In this document: one piece after another, positions 20,826-30,433 of the stretch
Layout: each line of letters opens with the position of its first letter
Numbering within the stretch: the stretch's first letter is position 1
Assembly: GCA_014529385.2 (NCBI GenBank)
Contig: CM043942.1
Span: forward strand, 55,308,647 to 55,372,646
DNA: 64,000 nt
Direction: 5' to 3'
DNA from: Adiantum capillus-veneris
Taxonomy: Eukaryota > Streptophyta > Polypodiopsida > Polypodiales > Pteridaceae
Notes under the pieces: generated by a model
The model's input: only the letters and a program-made list of their open reading frames with translations
Database searches by the model: none
What the model was told of the DNA's origin: nothing
Position numbers and translations under genes: made by a program

Positions 20826-22295
20826 CTTGGACTTGTAGTCAAATTTGTGGATGACAGATGTACAGTTCATGATCTCAGTTTTGGTGATAAAATTGTTGCA
20901 TCTGGCCTTTTGTGTCGTGGGCTGTATAAACTCACTTTGTATAACAAGTGTGGACAAAATTTTGCAAATGCAGTTGCAGATTCAAGGGCTATTTCAGATG
21001 CAAAACTTTGGCATGCACGTTTTGGTCATCTGAATTTTTCCAGTTTGCTGCGTTTGCAGAAATCTGATATGGTTGCTTCTTTGCCGCCTCTTGAAGCACC
21101 TTTCAAACATGTTTGTGAAGGCTGTATTTTGGGTATGCAACCTTCTAATTTTCCAAAGGATGGTTCAGTTAGGGCCACATGAAGGTTGCAGCCTGTGCAT
21201 AGTGATGTTTGTGGGCCCATGCAAACTCTGTCCTTGGGCAAATACCTGTACTTCGTGAATTTTATTGATGATTACTTCAGGCATGCATGGCTATTTCCGC
21301 TTAAAGTGAAGTCCTAAGGTTTTATGTGCTTCAAACAATTTCTCGCTATGGCTGAAAATGTATTGAAATGTACTATGGGAACCCTCCGTTTTGATCGAGG
21401 GGGGGAGTATATGTCTCATGAATTTAATGCATTTCTGGCTAGTCGTGGGATAAAACACCAATTTACAGTGCCGTATACGCCTCAGCAAAATGGTGTTGCT
21501 GAGAGGAAAAATAGGTCTCTTACGAAAATGGCAAGATGTATGGTCAAGAGTCAAGCTTTACCACATTCATTTTGGCTCGAGGCTGTCATGTGTGCCACTT
21601 ATGTACTCAACAGGTGTCCTACAAAACCATAGCAGTCTGTGACTCCATATGAAGCATGGCATGATAGAAAGCCATCTATTGAGCACATGCGTGTTTTTGG
21701 TTATTTGGCTTATGTCTTAGTGTCACAAGTGCAGCGCAGAAAATTGGATGATAAGGCTGTCAAATGTGTTTTTGTTGGTTATAGTGTTGAAAGCAAAGGT
21801 TACAGGTTGTATCATCCGCAAAAAAAGCGTATTTTGGTTTCACGGGATGTAGTGTTTGTGGAAGATTCTGCTCAACCCTTGATGTCATGTACTAGAGACA
21901 GTAATGTAAGCTCACAAGACATTTATGACACTTTGTTGCCTCTTTTCAGTGGTGGAAGTTCGAATGTAAATTCCAATGAGGCAAATGTACAGCCTATGGG
22001 GGTTTTCAAAAATGTTACAAATCAGTCTATTACTGATGCACATGTACATGATGTACTTGATGAGGAAAGGGCTGAAAATGAGCAGGCTAGAGGTATGCCA
22101 AAATGGCTGGTGCACACTTTGTGTGACAGTAAATTGGATGCACCTTTTTCTAGTCGTACTCGTTCAGTCTCTCTCCATGCATCTTATGCATCAGATTGTT
22201 ATGCTTTGGCTGTGTCTAGCTTACATGATGTTGAGGAACATCTGTCTTTTGACGAAGCACAAAATTCAAAAAATTGGATGGTGCCATGCAATTAG
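20826..22295 (+). pseudogene. Copia-1 integrase and C-terminal extension
   Basis: GAG-pre-integrase zinc motif LWHARFGHLN...CEGCILGM (21,007-21,140). Then the catalytic core in another frame: HSDVCGPM (first Asp), LRFDRGGEYMS (second Asp, normally in SDRGGEF) and PYTPQQNGVAERKNR (catalytic Glu), followed by GKPS.EHMRVFGYLAYV and the copia SRDVVF motif. At least three stops interrupt it. The frame ends at 22,295 in SFDEAQNSKNW, normally the entry to RT; the RT core is missing. Confidence 0.85.
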
Positions 22296-22299
22296 AATA

Positions 22300-23076
22300 T
22301 GAGTCAGGTTTGAAATTGAGTCTTCATGATGCTGGTGATCCTGCAGATGTCACTCTATACCAAAGTGTTGTTGGATGCCTCATTTATGTATGCAACACGA
22401 GACCGGATATTTAGTTTGCAGTCTTACAGGTCAGCATATTTATGCATAGCCCAGGGTCTAAGCATTGGCAGGCTGTCAAGAGGATTTTTCGCTACCTTAG
22501 TGGCACTTTACATCTTGGCTTGTTTTATCCCAAGGGGGATCATTGCCGCCAGACTTACATGCTTTTTCGGACTCAGATTGGGCTGGTTGTTTTGACACGA
22601 GAGTGTCCACAAGTGGTTTTTGTTTCATGCTTGGCAGTTCATGTATATCATGGTTGAGCAAGAAGAAACCTACTGTGGCCACTTCAAGTTGTGAGGCTGA
22701 GTACAGGGTAGTCTTCACAGCTACGGTTGAGTGTGTATGGTTCAGATGCCTTATGGCTGATTTGGGTGTTGGACAGGACATTGCCAACACTATCTACACT
22801 GACAGTCAGAGCGCATTGGCAGTTGAGAGGACCCCAGTTTTTCATGCTCGCACAAAGCACATTGAGGCGCATTACCACTATGTCAGGGAGAGGCTCTCAG
22901 CAGGAGAGATCATCTTGGCTTATGTGCCAACAGAGGACAACATTGCAGATCTTTTCACAAAGGCATTGTCTCGTGAGAAGCTTGAAGCTTTCCGCAAAGC
23001 TTTGGGCTTACTCCCCTTTGTGGACTGGTCATGTCCTCAGGGCATTTTTTCCCTCTTTAGGAGGTTTTTTTCCCCG
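22300..23076 (+). pseudogene. Copia-1 RT tail and RNase H
   Basis: After the RT deletion the sequence resumes in the RT-RNase H connection (YQSVVGCLIYVCNTRPDI, then SKHWQAVKRIFRYL). RNase H follows with the expected acidic positions: SDSDWAG, SSCEAEY, YTDSQSAL and EDNIADLFTK. Frameshifts occur near 22,295-22,545. The open frame runs into the truncated 3' LTR and stops at 23,088. Confidence 0.85.
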
Positions 23077-23215
23077 TGCATTGTATAAACGCCCATCACT
23101 CTAGGGCTATCTATCTTTCCATTGCACACTAAGTAACACACTCTCAGTTGTGTGCCTTGAGCTTCCTTCGTCTTCTCCAAGCTGTGTGCATTTCTCTGCA
23201 ACCCTAATTCCAACA
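23041..23215 (+). repeat. Copia-1 3' LTR, truncated (175 bp)
   Basis: Matches 18,947-19,121. The first 52 bp of the LTR and the polypurine tract are absent, and RNase H coding sequence runs directly into it. It ends CCAACA followed by the target duplicate CAATC (23,216-23,220). Confidence 0.88.
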
Positions 23216-23220
23216 CAATC

Positions 23221-23843
23221 TAGTGACAACGAGTCATCAAATGATGGGTCAGAGTCCAACACTACTTCCAACTTATCTAAGAAGAAATGAAGCTCAGATA
23301 ATCAAGGGAAAACAAGAAGAAGGGTTCCTAGACCAGAAAGCTGGAAGAAGAAAGGGAAAACCAAGAAGAAGGGTTCCTAGACCAGAAAGCTGGAAGAGAT
23401 ATCAACGCAAATTGCTGAAATGGCTAAGACGAGGTCTTCAATCAAAAAGATGGAGATCTGGTGTTCAAAATGCAAATCTAGAGACGAAAAATCTAATGAA
23501 TGCTCACAATGCACATATTGCAAGGTTTATGTGCATGTGTGGGGTAACTCTGGCATCAAGATTTGTCATTTCAAGAAGGGAAAAGACTTATCAATGATAG
23601 CAATGACAAATCCTGAAGCAGTGAAAGCAGAGGGGCCAAGTGGATCCAAGGACAATGACACCAGTACCAGGTACTAGTAATGGCAAAGGCAACTGGCAAG
23701 GAGGTACTGATAGGGAGAGAGGCAGAGGTGACTTTGGCAAACAAAGCTTAAATTGTTATACATGTGGAAAGTATGGTCACTTTTCATCTCAGTGCCCAAA
23801 CATTGCCAAACCAGAGGGGACTAAACAAAAATCCCCAAAATAG
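23221..23843 (+). pseudogene. Family G gag, 3' part with zinc knuckle
   Basis: Continuation of the gag interrupted at 18,894: a serine/lysine-rich linker, a cysteine-rich stretch (WCSKCKSRD...CSQCTYCKVYVH), then an intact knuckle, CYTCGKYGHFSSQC (C-x2-C-x4-H-x4-C), near 23,755-23,800. A duplicated segment, RRRVPRPESWK-like, occurs twice near 23,310-23,400. Frameshifts are present and the last frame stops at 23,843. Confidence 0.75.
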
Positions 23844-24435
23844 TAAGGGTGGTGACCAAAAGTAAAGGACTTATAATTGAAGAAATACCATGAACTTGCA
23901 AAGAAGCAACCTGCTGAAGCCAAGAAGTGGGAACAATAGAGAGCCACATGGAAAACCAAAGGCAAGGAAAAAGTAGTTGATGAATGGCAAGAACAGGGAG
24001 CGATGGAAATTAGAATCACAGAAAACCTGGCAAACAAGAGGCTAGAATAGCCAGAGTGTTATGAGTCTTGAACAATATAGAAACTACAACCTCAACCTTT
24101 AGGGACTCAAGAGGAGCACTCAAGAGAAAAGGTAGTATCTGGATTGAATGAATCCTTGATAGCTGCAGTGTAGAGCTTGGTTGAGGAAGTATGACAAGTC
24201 TGATCAGACTTGATCAAAGCTAGAGGCATTGAACTCATGAAGGATCAGTCAGAGAGTCCACTGGTCAGCCAACGGCCAAACAAGGAAAGCCATCCCAGTG
24301 GAACTGTGAAGATAGTCAAATAGATGAGAAATCTTTCAGTTCAGATTGTAGTTCTGGTAATGAATAGGATGAAGATTTATTTTCGTAAATTTATTTTTTG
24401 TACAAAAATCCAAATCAATGAGAAGAGTTCTCCCC
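23844..24435 (+). other. Post-gag remnant, no pol recognised
   Basis: A degraded region probably belonging to family G. No RT, integrase or protease motif was seen before the plastid-like insert begins, so family G is either truncated or a pol-less element. Confidence 0.4.
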
Positions 24436-24593
24436 CCAACAGTAATTGAATGACGAGGAGCCGTATGAGATGCGAATCTCACGTACGGTTTTGTATAGCG
24501 ACGTTATAGCTGTCGACTATCTCACAACTACACCGAAAAAACCCAACTCTGCCCTACGTAAAGTCGCCAGGGTTCGATTAACCTCCAAATTTG
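24436..24593 (+). pseudogene. rps12: Plastid-derived rps12 intron end and exon 2 start
   Basis: About 24,450-24,490 is a group II intron domain V (GAGCCGTATGAGAT... hairpin with CACGTACGGTT), followed by the intron 3' end. The exon starts near 24,527, coding [21 protein letters not shown], which is the start of exon 2 of plastid ribosomal protein S12 after the trans-spliced intron. Similarity ends at about 24,593, far short of the full exon. It lacks exon 1 and the rest of the protein, so it is a nuclear copy of plastid DNA (NUPT), not a working gene. Confidence 0.88.
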
Positions 24594-24722
24594 AGGCGGT
24601 AGATGATGCGTCCCTTGGTAAGATCATAGGGACTCAGTTCAGCTCTTACCCTATCTCCTGGTAGTATTCTTATATAACTGCGTCGCATCCTGCAACCACT
24701 TTGTGTGAAAATCGCATATGAA
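24594..24722 (-). pseudogene. infA: Plastid-type infA C-terminal fragment
   Basis: The minus strand encodes [31 protein letters not shown], the C-terminal half of translation initiation factor IF-1. A one-base loss upstream breaks the HISG segment. It is fused head to tail with the rps12 piece in opposite orientation. In standard plastid genomes infA lies in the rpl23-rpoA cluster, away from rps12 exon 2, so the insert joins non-adjacent plastid segments. A bacterial infA origin is possible but less likely beside plastid rps12. Confidence 0.82.
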
Positions 24723-24929
24723 GAGAGGCCCAAAATTATAGGTCATGGATTCTCAAAGTGCTTATGCCTAAGATGTAGCTTGGCTTTCCGTGAATGCAAT
24801 GACATATAGCAATCATAAAATGGATGCACGGTTGGAGAGAAAACTCACCTCAAAGATCATGGAGAGCTCTTTGCGAGGAGACCAAAATCGTGCAAGCTTG
24901 GCGTTCTAACGCAATGGTGTAGTCGCCTT

Positions 24930-25261
24930 TGCAATGTAGCTTTAGTAGCACATCTAAGGAAGAGAAGAATCTGTCACTCACTCTGAACACACAACACACA
25001 ATCACGATACACTTTGTAGAGCTCAAAAAGATGATTGATTCAAGAGTTGTCTTAGGTTTACAAAAATTTTCTTTTAAACCTCAGCCTTGGAGGTTCTAAC
25101 TCATCAAAATTAACTTCTACTTTCTACCATGGGTTTTATTGATCCGCATATTCAATTGGTTACAATCTAGAAACTCAATGGAGTCCCAAAAAATAATTAC
25201 ATTATATATTCGTCAAATTATATGATACAAAAATAGGCTTTCTTGTGTTCAGTTGTTAACA
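24930..25261 (-). repeat. Putative 3' LTR (family H)
   Basis: On the minus strand the sequence starts TGTTAACAACTG directly after a purine tract. It contains AATAAA (near 25,140), as expected of a terminal repeat with a polyadenylation signal. The far end is uncertain, and no second copy was found in the window. Confidence 0.5.
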
Positions 25262-25275
25262 CTCCCCCCCTCCGC
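25262..25275 (-). other. Polypurine tract
   Basis: GCGGAGGGGGGGAG on the minus strand, immediately before TGTTAACA. It is the expected primer for plus-strand synthesis in an LTR element. Confidence 0.7.
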
Positions 25276-25356
25276 GTCAATGTCGTCCTCGGCATGAGCT
25301 TTCCATGTGTTGGGGATTTGTTTTTTTGAGTTGGTGGAAATCTTCTTCAGCTTTTG

Positions 25357-27062
25357 TCAATGGAAGCCTAGTGGCTTTAGTAGCTTTAGGTATGACTCAT
25401 ATCTCATGTTGCCCATGTTGATTGTAGGGCCAAAGATCCTGCTGTCATAAGTGAAGAAGCCGATGTAGAAGGCTTCCTTGAATGCTTGCATATGGAAGAT
25501 TGGTAGGAACATCAATCTTTGATAGAATAAGTGGAGCACCTCCGAGGATGGCTTCTTTGACAAATCATAAATCATCTTGGTGACAATGTCGCTCGTTGAT
25601 AGTAATGTTGAGTCTGTGGCTTTGGACGACGCGAACTCCTTGATGCAGGCTAGCATTGTTTTACATATCTTTCTAAGCATCACACAGCTCAAGTCAAGAG
25701 AGCCAGTGAAAAGCTTAATGGCACCGGTGAGGGTTTTCATCACATAAGTTCTCTTTATTGTCTCTCCCTCCTTGGATGGTGGAAGATTAGGATAATTCAG
25801 CCAATTTGAATGCCTTTGCAACAACATTGCATGATCTTTCCAGGACCTCATTTGTGGCACTGGGTAGAAGGAGACATCATCCCTTACTGACTTTGACGCG
25901 TCAACCAGACATACAAGGTATGTTGGATATTTGGAAATCCACCCTTATTTACATTTAGGATGTGAGTCCACTATACATTTTGAGGCCTTGTGATCTTTGA
26001 TATCACCATCAAAAAGTGGTGTGGATCCTCCGTTTGGATGCGCTTTTTCATGGTCATTACTTCATACTGAGTAGAGGATAAGGAAGGGATGGTTGCATCC
26101 TTTCTATTGTGGTCACATTTGTGTCAATATTTTGGACACCCATGGAGTGTAGCATCCTCTGTTCCCACTCTATGGCAGCTTCTGAGCTCTCTTTGATTAA
26201 GTTTCTCTATTAGAGTACAAAGATGAGCCTCCTCTTCTGCTTTTAACACTTGCCCTTCTTCTTGGATTTGTGGAGGTATCTTCACCAGTCATGGTTCTTT
26301 GGAACTATTAGGGAGTTCTAGAGGCTCATATTGGGTGTTGTCTCTAAGGTCACTTGGTCTTGGATTTGTAGTTTGGCCCCGTGCCCTTTCCACTTCTTGC
26401 CTCAAATCTATCATTTGATGTTGGGCTAGCTCATCTCTTTTCATGACCTCTTCTGCTTAATTGACCAATAGGTCCTATAGCATTTCCAAATTCTTTTTCA
26501 GCTCGGTGTTTTCCTTTTGAAGTTCTTGATGTTGAGCTCTTAACCTATCTTCTACTGCTAGAGACCATTCTACCATATGTACTCTTTGACATTGTTCTAG
26601 CTTTAGTTCTTTCTGGAGTGCCATAACCTAGGATTCCTGGGCTTGCATAGCCTGGCTGTCCGCTCCGACACTTGCTCTTGCAGCCCTTGGGGTTGCTCCA
26701 AGCCTTTGTATTGTCAGATCTTGGAGCTCTAGTTTGGTTTCTAGCTCAAGTAGCTCATTGCAGGCTGACTCCAACTCTTCTTCTGTTTTCTCCTTTGCCT
26801 CTTGTAGGTTGACAACTTCTTTGGATACCTCAGCCATCTGGAGCATGAGTGTGTCCTCTACTTTTGCTTCTTTTTGACTCTTTATTTGAGCCTCTTCCTC
26901 TCTTTTTGAATTTTTTGCCCTTTGAATAGCCCTTTGTATCTCTTTCTCTGGGTTGTTGTGCTCCCTTATCATATTCTCCTCTTGTGTTTTAAGCATACTG
27001 TTCTCTTTCACCACTGAGAGAGAGAGTGATCTGATCCGAGTATCTATGGGCCTTAGGCACAT
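25357..27062 (-). pseudogene. Unrecognised coiled-coil ORF next to an LTR (family H)
   Basis: From 27,062 to about 26,460 the minus strand encodes a Glu/Lys/Gln-rich heptad-like stretch (EENMIREHNN, KEKTEEELESACNELLELETKLEL, QHQELQKENTELKKNLEML) predicted as a long coiled coil with one stop at 26,628. Weaker coding continues, with stops and a frameshift near 25,870-25,950, to a 167-residue open segment (25,860-25,357). I recognise no family. It occupies the place of pol between a copia-type gag and the polypurine tract, so it could be an extra ORF of a non-autonomous element or captured host sequence. Confidence 0.4.
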
Positions 27063-27149
27063 CTACAATCTTAGGAGACTCTGTCACATTAAGCTCCTCT
27101 ATCTTAACTTTGTCCTTGCTGTCATTGTCCTATTTTGAGACTTTTTCTT

Positions 27150-27893
27150 ATCTCTTTGTCATGTGCGACAATCTTTCTTTAAGTGTCCTTTCTTATGGAA
27201 GTGGTAGCACAAAGAACCTCTCGATTTGCTTCAAGAATTTTGGAGATCCTTACTTTTGGCACGTCTATGAGTGTGACCTCTTTTAACCTTTGCTATTGGC
27301 AACATATGCATCACCTTGATTTGTAGGCTCCATGACTTCCTGCATATCTCTTCATTAAGTAGATTGGAAACTACAACATTATAGGCCAACTTTCCCTCAG
27401 GCGTAGAATTGCTAACCACTATGCAAAATATGTCCCATAAAGAGGGTAGAGATCACAATAAGAAGATTGATTGCACTTTGTCATCAAATTCTAGTTCCTA
27501 TGATGTCAATTGGTTGAAAATTACAATGAACACATTCAAGTGCTCAAAAAATATTTCATCTTCTTTCATGCAAAGCTCAAAACGCTTCTTCATCAAGTAT
27601 ACTTTGTTACTTGCACTTTTGCTCTCATATGTATTGCATAGCGTATCCCACAATTATTTAGGAGTAGCTTCACCACTATGGTGAAATACAGAGACTCAAC
27701 TAATTGTAAGAGAATAGTGGACTTAGATTTTGCATATAACATCTTCCACTGTGCTTCTGTATAGCCATATCTCTCTACAAGCTCAAAGATTGGCTCTAAT
27801 TGACCTTTTCAGGTGAGCACATCTTGGATAAATAAATTTGTATCGTCGAAATTTCTAATATTGTAAAAGTATTTCTTAGTAAAAGATGCCATG
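27150..27893 (-). pseudogene. Copia-type gag remnant (family H)
   Basis: Minus strand, start at about 27,890: MASFTKKYFYNIRNFD, then KGQLEPIFE, GYTEAQWKMLYAKSKSTILL and LVESLYFTIV, the wording of copia gag N-termini. After several frameshifts a knuckle-like CYHFHKKGHLKKDC appears near 27,200, with the second cysteine replaced by Phe. No protease or integrase follows on the same strand. Confidence 0.6.
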
Positions 27894-29066
27894 TTTGCAA
27901 GACTTGAGTACTACGAAGATGAGGCCAAAAGTTACTGAGAGAAAACCTGGCCGGATTTTGACAGAACCTCCTTTGTAACAAGGGCAAAATCTGATGCCAA
28001 AACATTGCTCAAAGACTCAGAAAATGCATAGACAAACTTGAAAAAAAAAATTAGCATAGTCTCCTTTGTTTGGAGAGTGAAAACTCAACCCAAGTGACAT
28101 TGCATAATATCAATTCAAGAGAGTGAAAATGGGCATAAACTACCAACTATCACTAACAAACGACTGCCATACTTGGCATCAAGAAAAATTTAATATCCAA
28201 TTAGATATATAACCTATGATGAGGATACCATGATAGGAATTTCCAGCAACATGTATCATTGAAGGTATCTCAACATTCAAGAGTACCCCAGCTCAATAAA
28301 ACCTCACACAGGACCCTCTAAAAGGCTAAGCAGACACAATGACTAGCCACAGTCTTAGAAAGGCATGTTTTGATCTGAGTCTCAAAAATGGCCATAATGG
28401 AGTCAAAAAATGCTAAATAATGGGCTCCAAATGGTGTACAGTGAGCATTATCCACAACTCAATGTACATGAGTATGAAAAAGAGGCGCCAAAAACTATTG
28501 CATGTAGTAAAAAAAATCTCGATGGGAATATCTGCTCTTAGAAGAGCTCAATAGCACCATGTGTGCTCAAGGGAATACGCATCTATCAATGCATAGCATC
28601 TCAATGTCAAAAATTTTTATGAAGGTATTGTACCTGTGTGTGTCTAAAAACGTGGAGATATAAGTGTATGCACGCTCAAAATCCCCCTTGTAAACATGTG
28701 TAACAAAATGGTGTGCTCATATAAGTGCGTGGAGGAAGTTCTTACTTGAGTCAAGGCATTGTTTAGTCCTTGTGTGATTTTACAATTTAGAATATCATCT
28801 CCATAGAGCATAATATCATACATTTTAGATATGGGGATTAAAGAAGTGCAAGGTTTGTGTGAAGCACAAAATTTTTCCTTTGCATAACCTTTGGAGAAAG
28901 ATCTAGCTCTTTTGTTGAGTGTCCTTGGAATATGTGAATGAGGGCTAAACAAGGTATAGAGTGGATGTCAGCTGCTTAAAGCATGGGAAGGGTTGCTTTG
29001 TTGGGCCAAATAGGAATGCCAACCACAAGCAGGGGAAGCGTTGCTTTGATGGTCCACCAGTAACTC
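27894..29066. other. No recognisable gene
   Basis: No coding similarity detected on either strand. Together with 33,297 onward it is the site interrupted by Copia-2. Confidence 0.4.
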
Positions 29067-29071
29067 GAGGG
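29067..29071. other. Target-site duplication of Copia-2 (left)
   Basis: GAGGG, repeated at 33,292-33,296 beyond the other end of the element. Confidence 0.9.
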
Positions 29072-29153
29072 TGTTAGGAAATAAGACGTAGCTAAATAGA
29101 TAATTGAGTAGATTACTTAATGGAGAGAGACAGATTTATATACATGAGATTAG

Positions 29154-29192
<39 letters not shown>

Positions 29193-29866
29193 CACGATAT
29201 ACGTGGTTCACCCAATGTGGGCTACGTCCACGGAAAAGCAGCCACTCAATGGCTTTAGTAATTCAAAACAAGAAGTAGTTTACAAAGGGATTATACCCTT
29301 AATGGAGCTCCCGCCTTGCTTCACTCTCACCACCTCACACTCACCTTGTTGCATCAACTTCACACTATATAATGTGTGTAGAAATGGCCTCCTTTTATAG
29401 GCCAAAAGGGTTGCCCTCTCTTATGAGAGACAGCCATGTGTAGCCGCCCTTGTGCGAATAGGTCCAAATCGGACCCTCCAATCCGCCCATGTGTGGCCGC
29501 CCTTGAGAAGACAAGTCCGCTTTTGAATTCGGCCACCGGCCACCGGCCATTGACTTCCGACCAACGGCCATCGGCCATTGACTACTGGCCATCGGCCAAC
29601 CGACCGGTTGTTTTCCGACCACTTTCCAGCCGCCGTCCGGCCATAATATTCCGGTGAAAAAGAATATTCCGGTGAAAAAAAAAAGTCTCGGGGGCCTCCG
29701 CCCCCGAGACCTTTAAAGTTGCCCCTGATTCTTGTCCGTGAAAATTTTGGTTTCCGGTGAGTGATTTTCCTTCACGCACGATGGCTTCTCCTCATAATGG
29801 GGGCCTTACGAATGTGCGCTTTTACCACAGAAAATTACAAGGGTAAATCAAGCTCCATACTTAACA
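29072..29866 (-). repeat. Copia-2 3' LTR (795 bp)
   Basis: Complete LTR with TG/CA ends. Contains a GA tract (29,157-29,187), the GTGGTTCACCCAATGTGGGC block common in plant copia LTRs, a GC-rich run of CGGCCA-like repeats (about 29,520-29,640) and a GGCGGAGGCCCCCG hairpin near 29,690. Confidence 0.9.
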
Positions 29867-29926
29867 ATCTCCCACTTGGAGACTGATCTCCAAACCAAAC
29901 CTGTGACTGCTTTCCATTCTGGCTTC

Positions 29927-30433
29927 TTATCCTTGAATGCCGATTGAAGATGAGAAAAAGCTCAACTTCTCCTTGTTGAACACCTTTGTAAACATGTCTG
30001 CAGGATTTTCACTTGTATGCACCTTTCCTAGCTTTAGTTGTCCCTCTTCCAAAAGAGTGCGTATGAAGTGATATCTCACCTCAATGTGCTTTGTCCTTGA
30101 ATGAAAGGCTGAGTTCTTTGCAAGATGGATAGCGCTTTGGATATCACTGTACAAGACACAATTGTCTTGTTTGAATCCAAGCTCTTCTAAGAATCTGTGA
30201 AGCCACAGAATTTCTTTGCTTGCCTCCGTCATTGCCACATACTCTGCTTCCGTGGTAGAAAGTGAAACCACTTTCTACAGCTTTGAAGCCCAGCTTACTG
30301 CTGTGCCTCCAACCGTGAACACATAGCCAGTAGTGCTCCTTCGAGTATCTTTGTCACTTGCCATATCTGCATCAGCATATCCTTCTAGAAAAATATCAGT
30401 TCCTCCAAAATACAAAGCATTTGTTGTTGTCCC
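29927..30433 (-). pseudogene. Copia-2 RNase H
   Basis: Continues from the RT frame after a stop at about 30,434-30,436: a connection segment with [21 protein letters not shown], a stop near 30,272, then STTEAEYVAMTEASKE (catalytic Glu), LYSDIQSAIHLAKN, HSRTKHIEVRYHFIR and the C-terminal ENPADMFTK. All expected acidic positions are visible. Two stops make it a pseudogene. Confidence 0.88.

Larger units (their letters stand above)
18895..23215 (+). mobile_element. Copia-1: Ty1/copia element nested in family G gag
   Basis: 4,321 bp bounded by TGTT...AACA and a 5-bp target duplication. Order: LTR, primer site, gag, protease, integrase, RNase H, LTR, with integrase before RNase H as in Ty1/copia. 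The RT core is deleted at about 22,285 and the 3' LTR has lost its first 52 bp plus the polypurine tract. Over 175 shared LTR bases I count about eight differences, so the insertion is not young. It cannot move autonomously. Confidence 0.93.

Noticed and set aside
24446-24664. 72-residue open frame containing rps12-like text
   Set aside because: Starts inside a group II intron domain V and ends in antisense infA, so it is a chance frame across a plastid-derived insert, not a gene.
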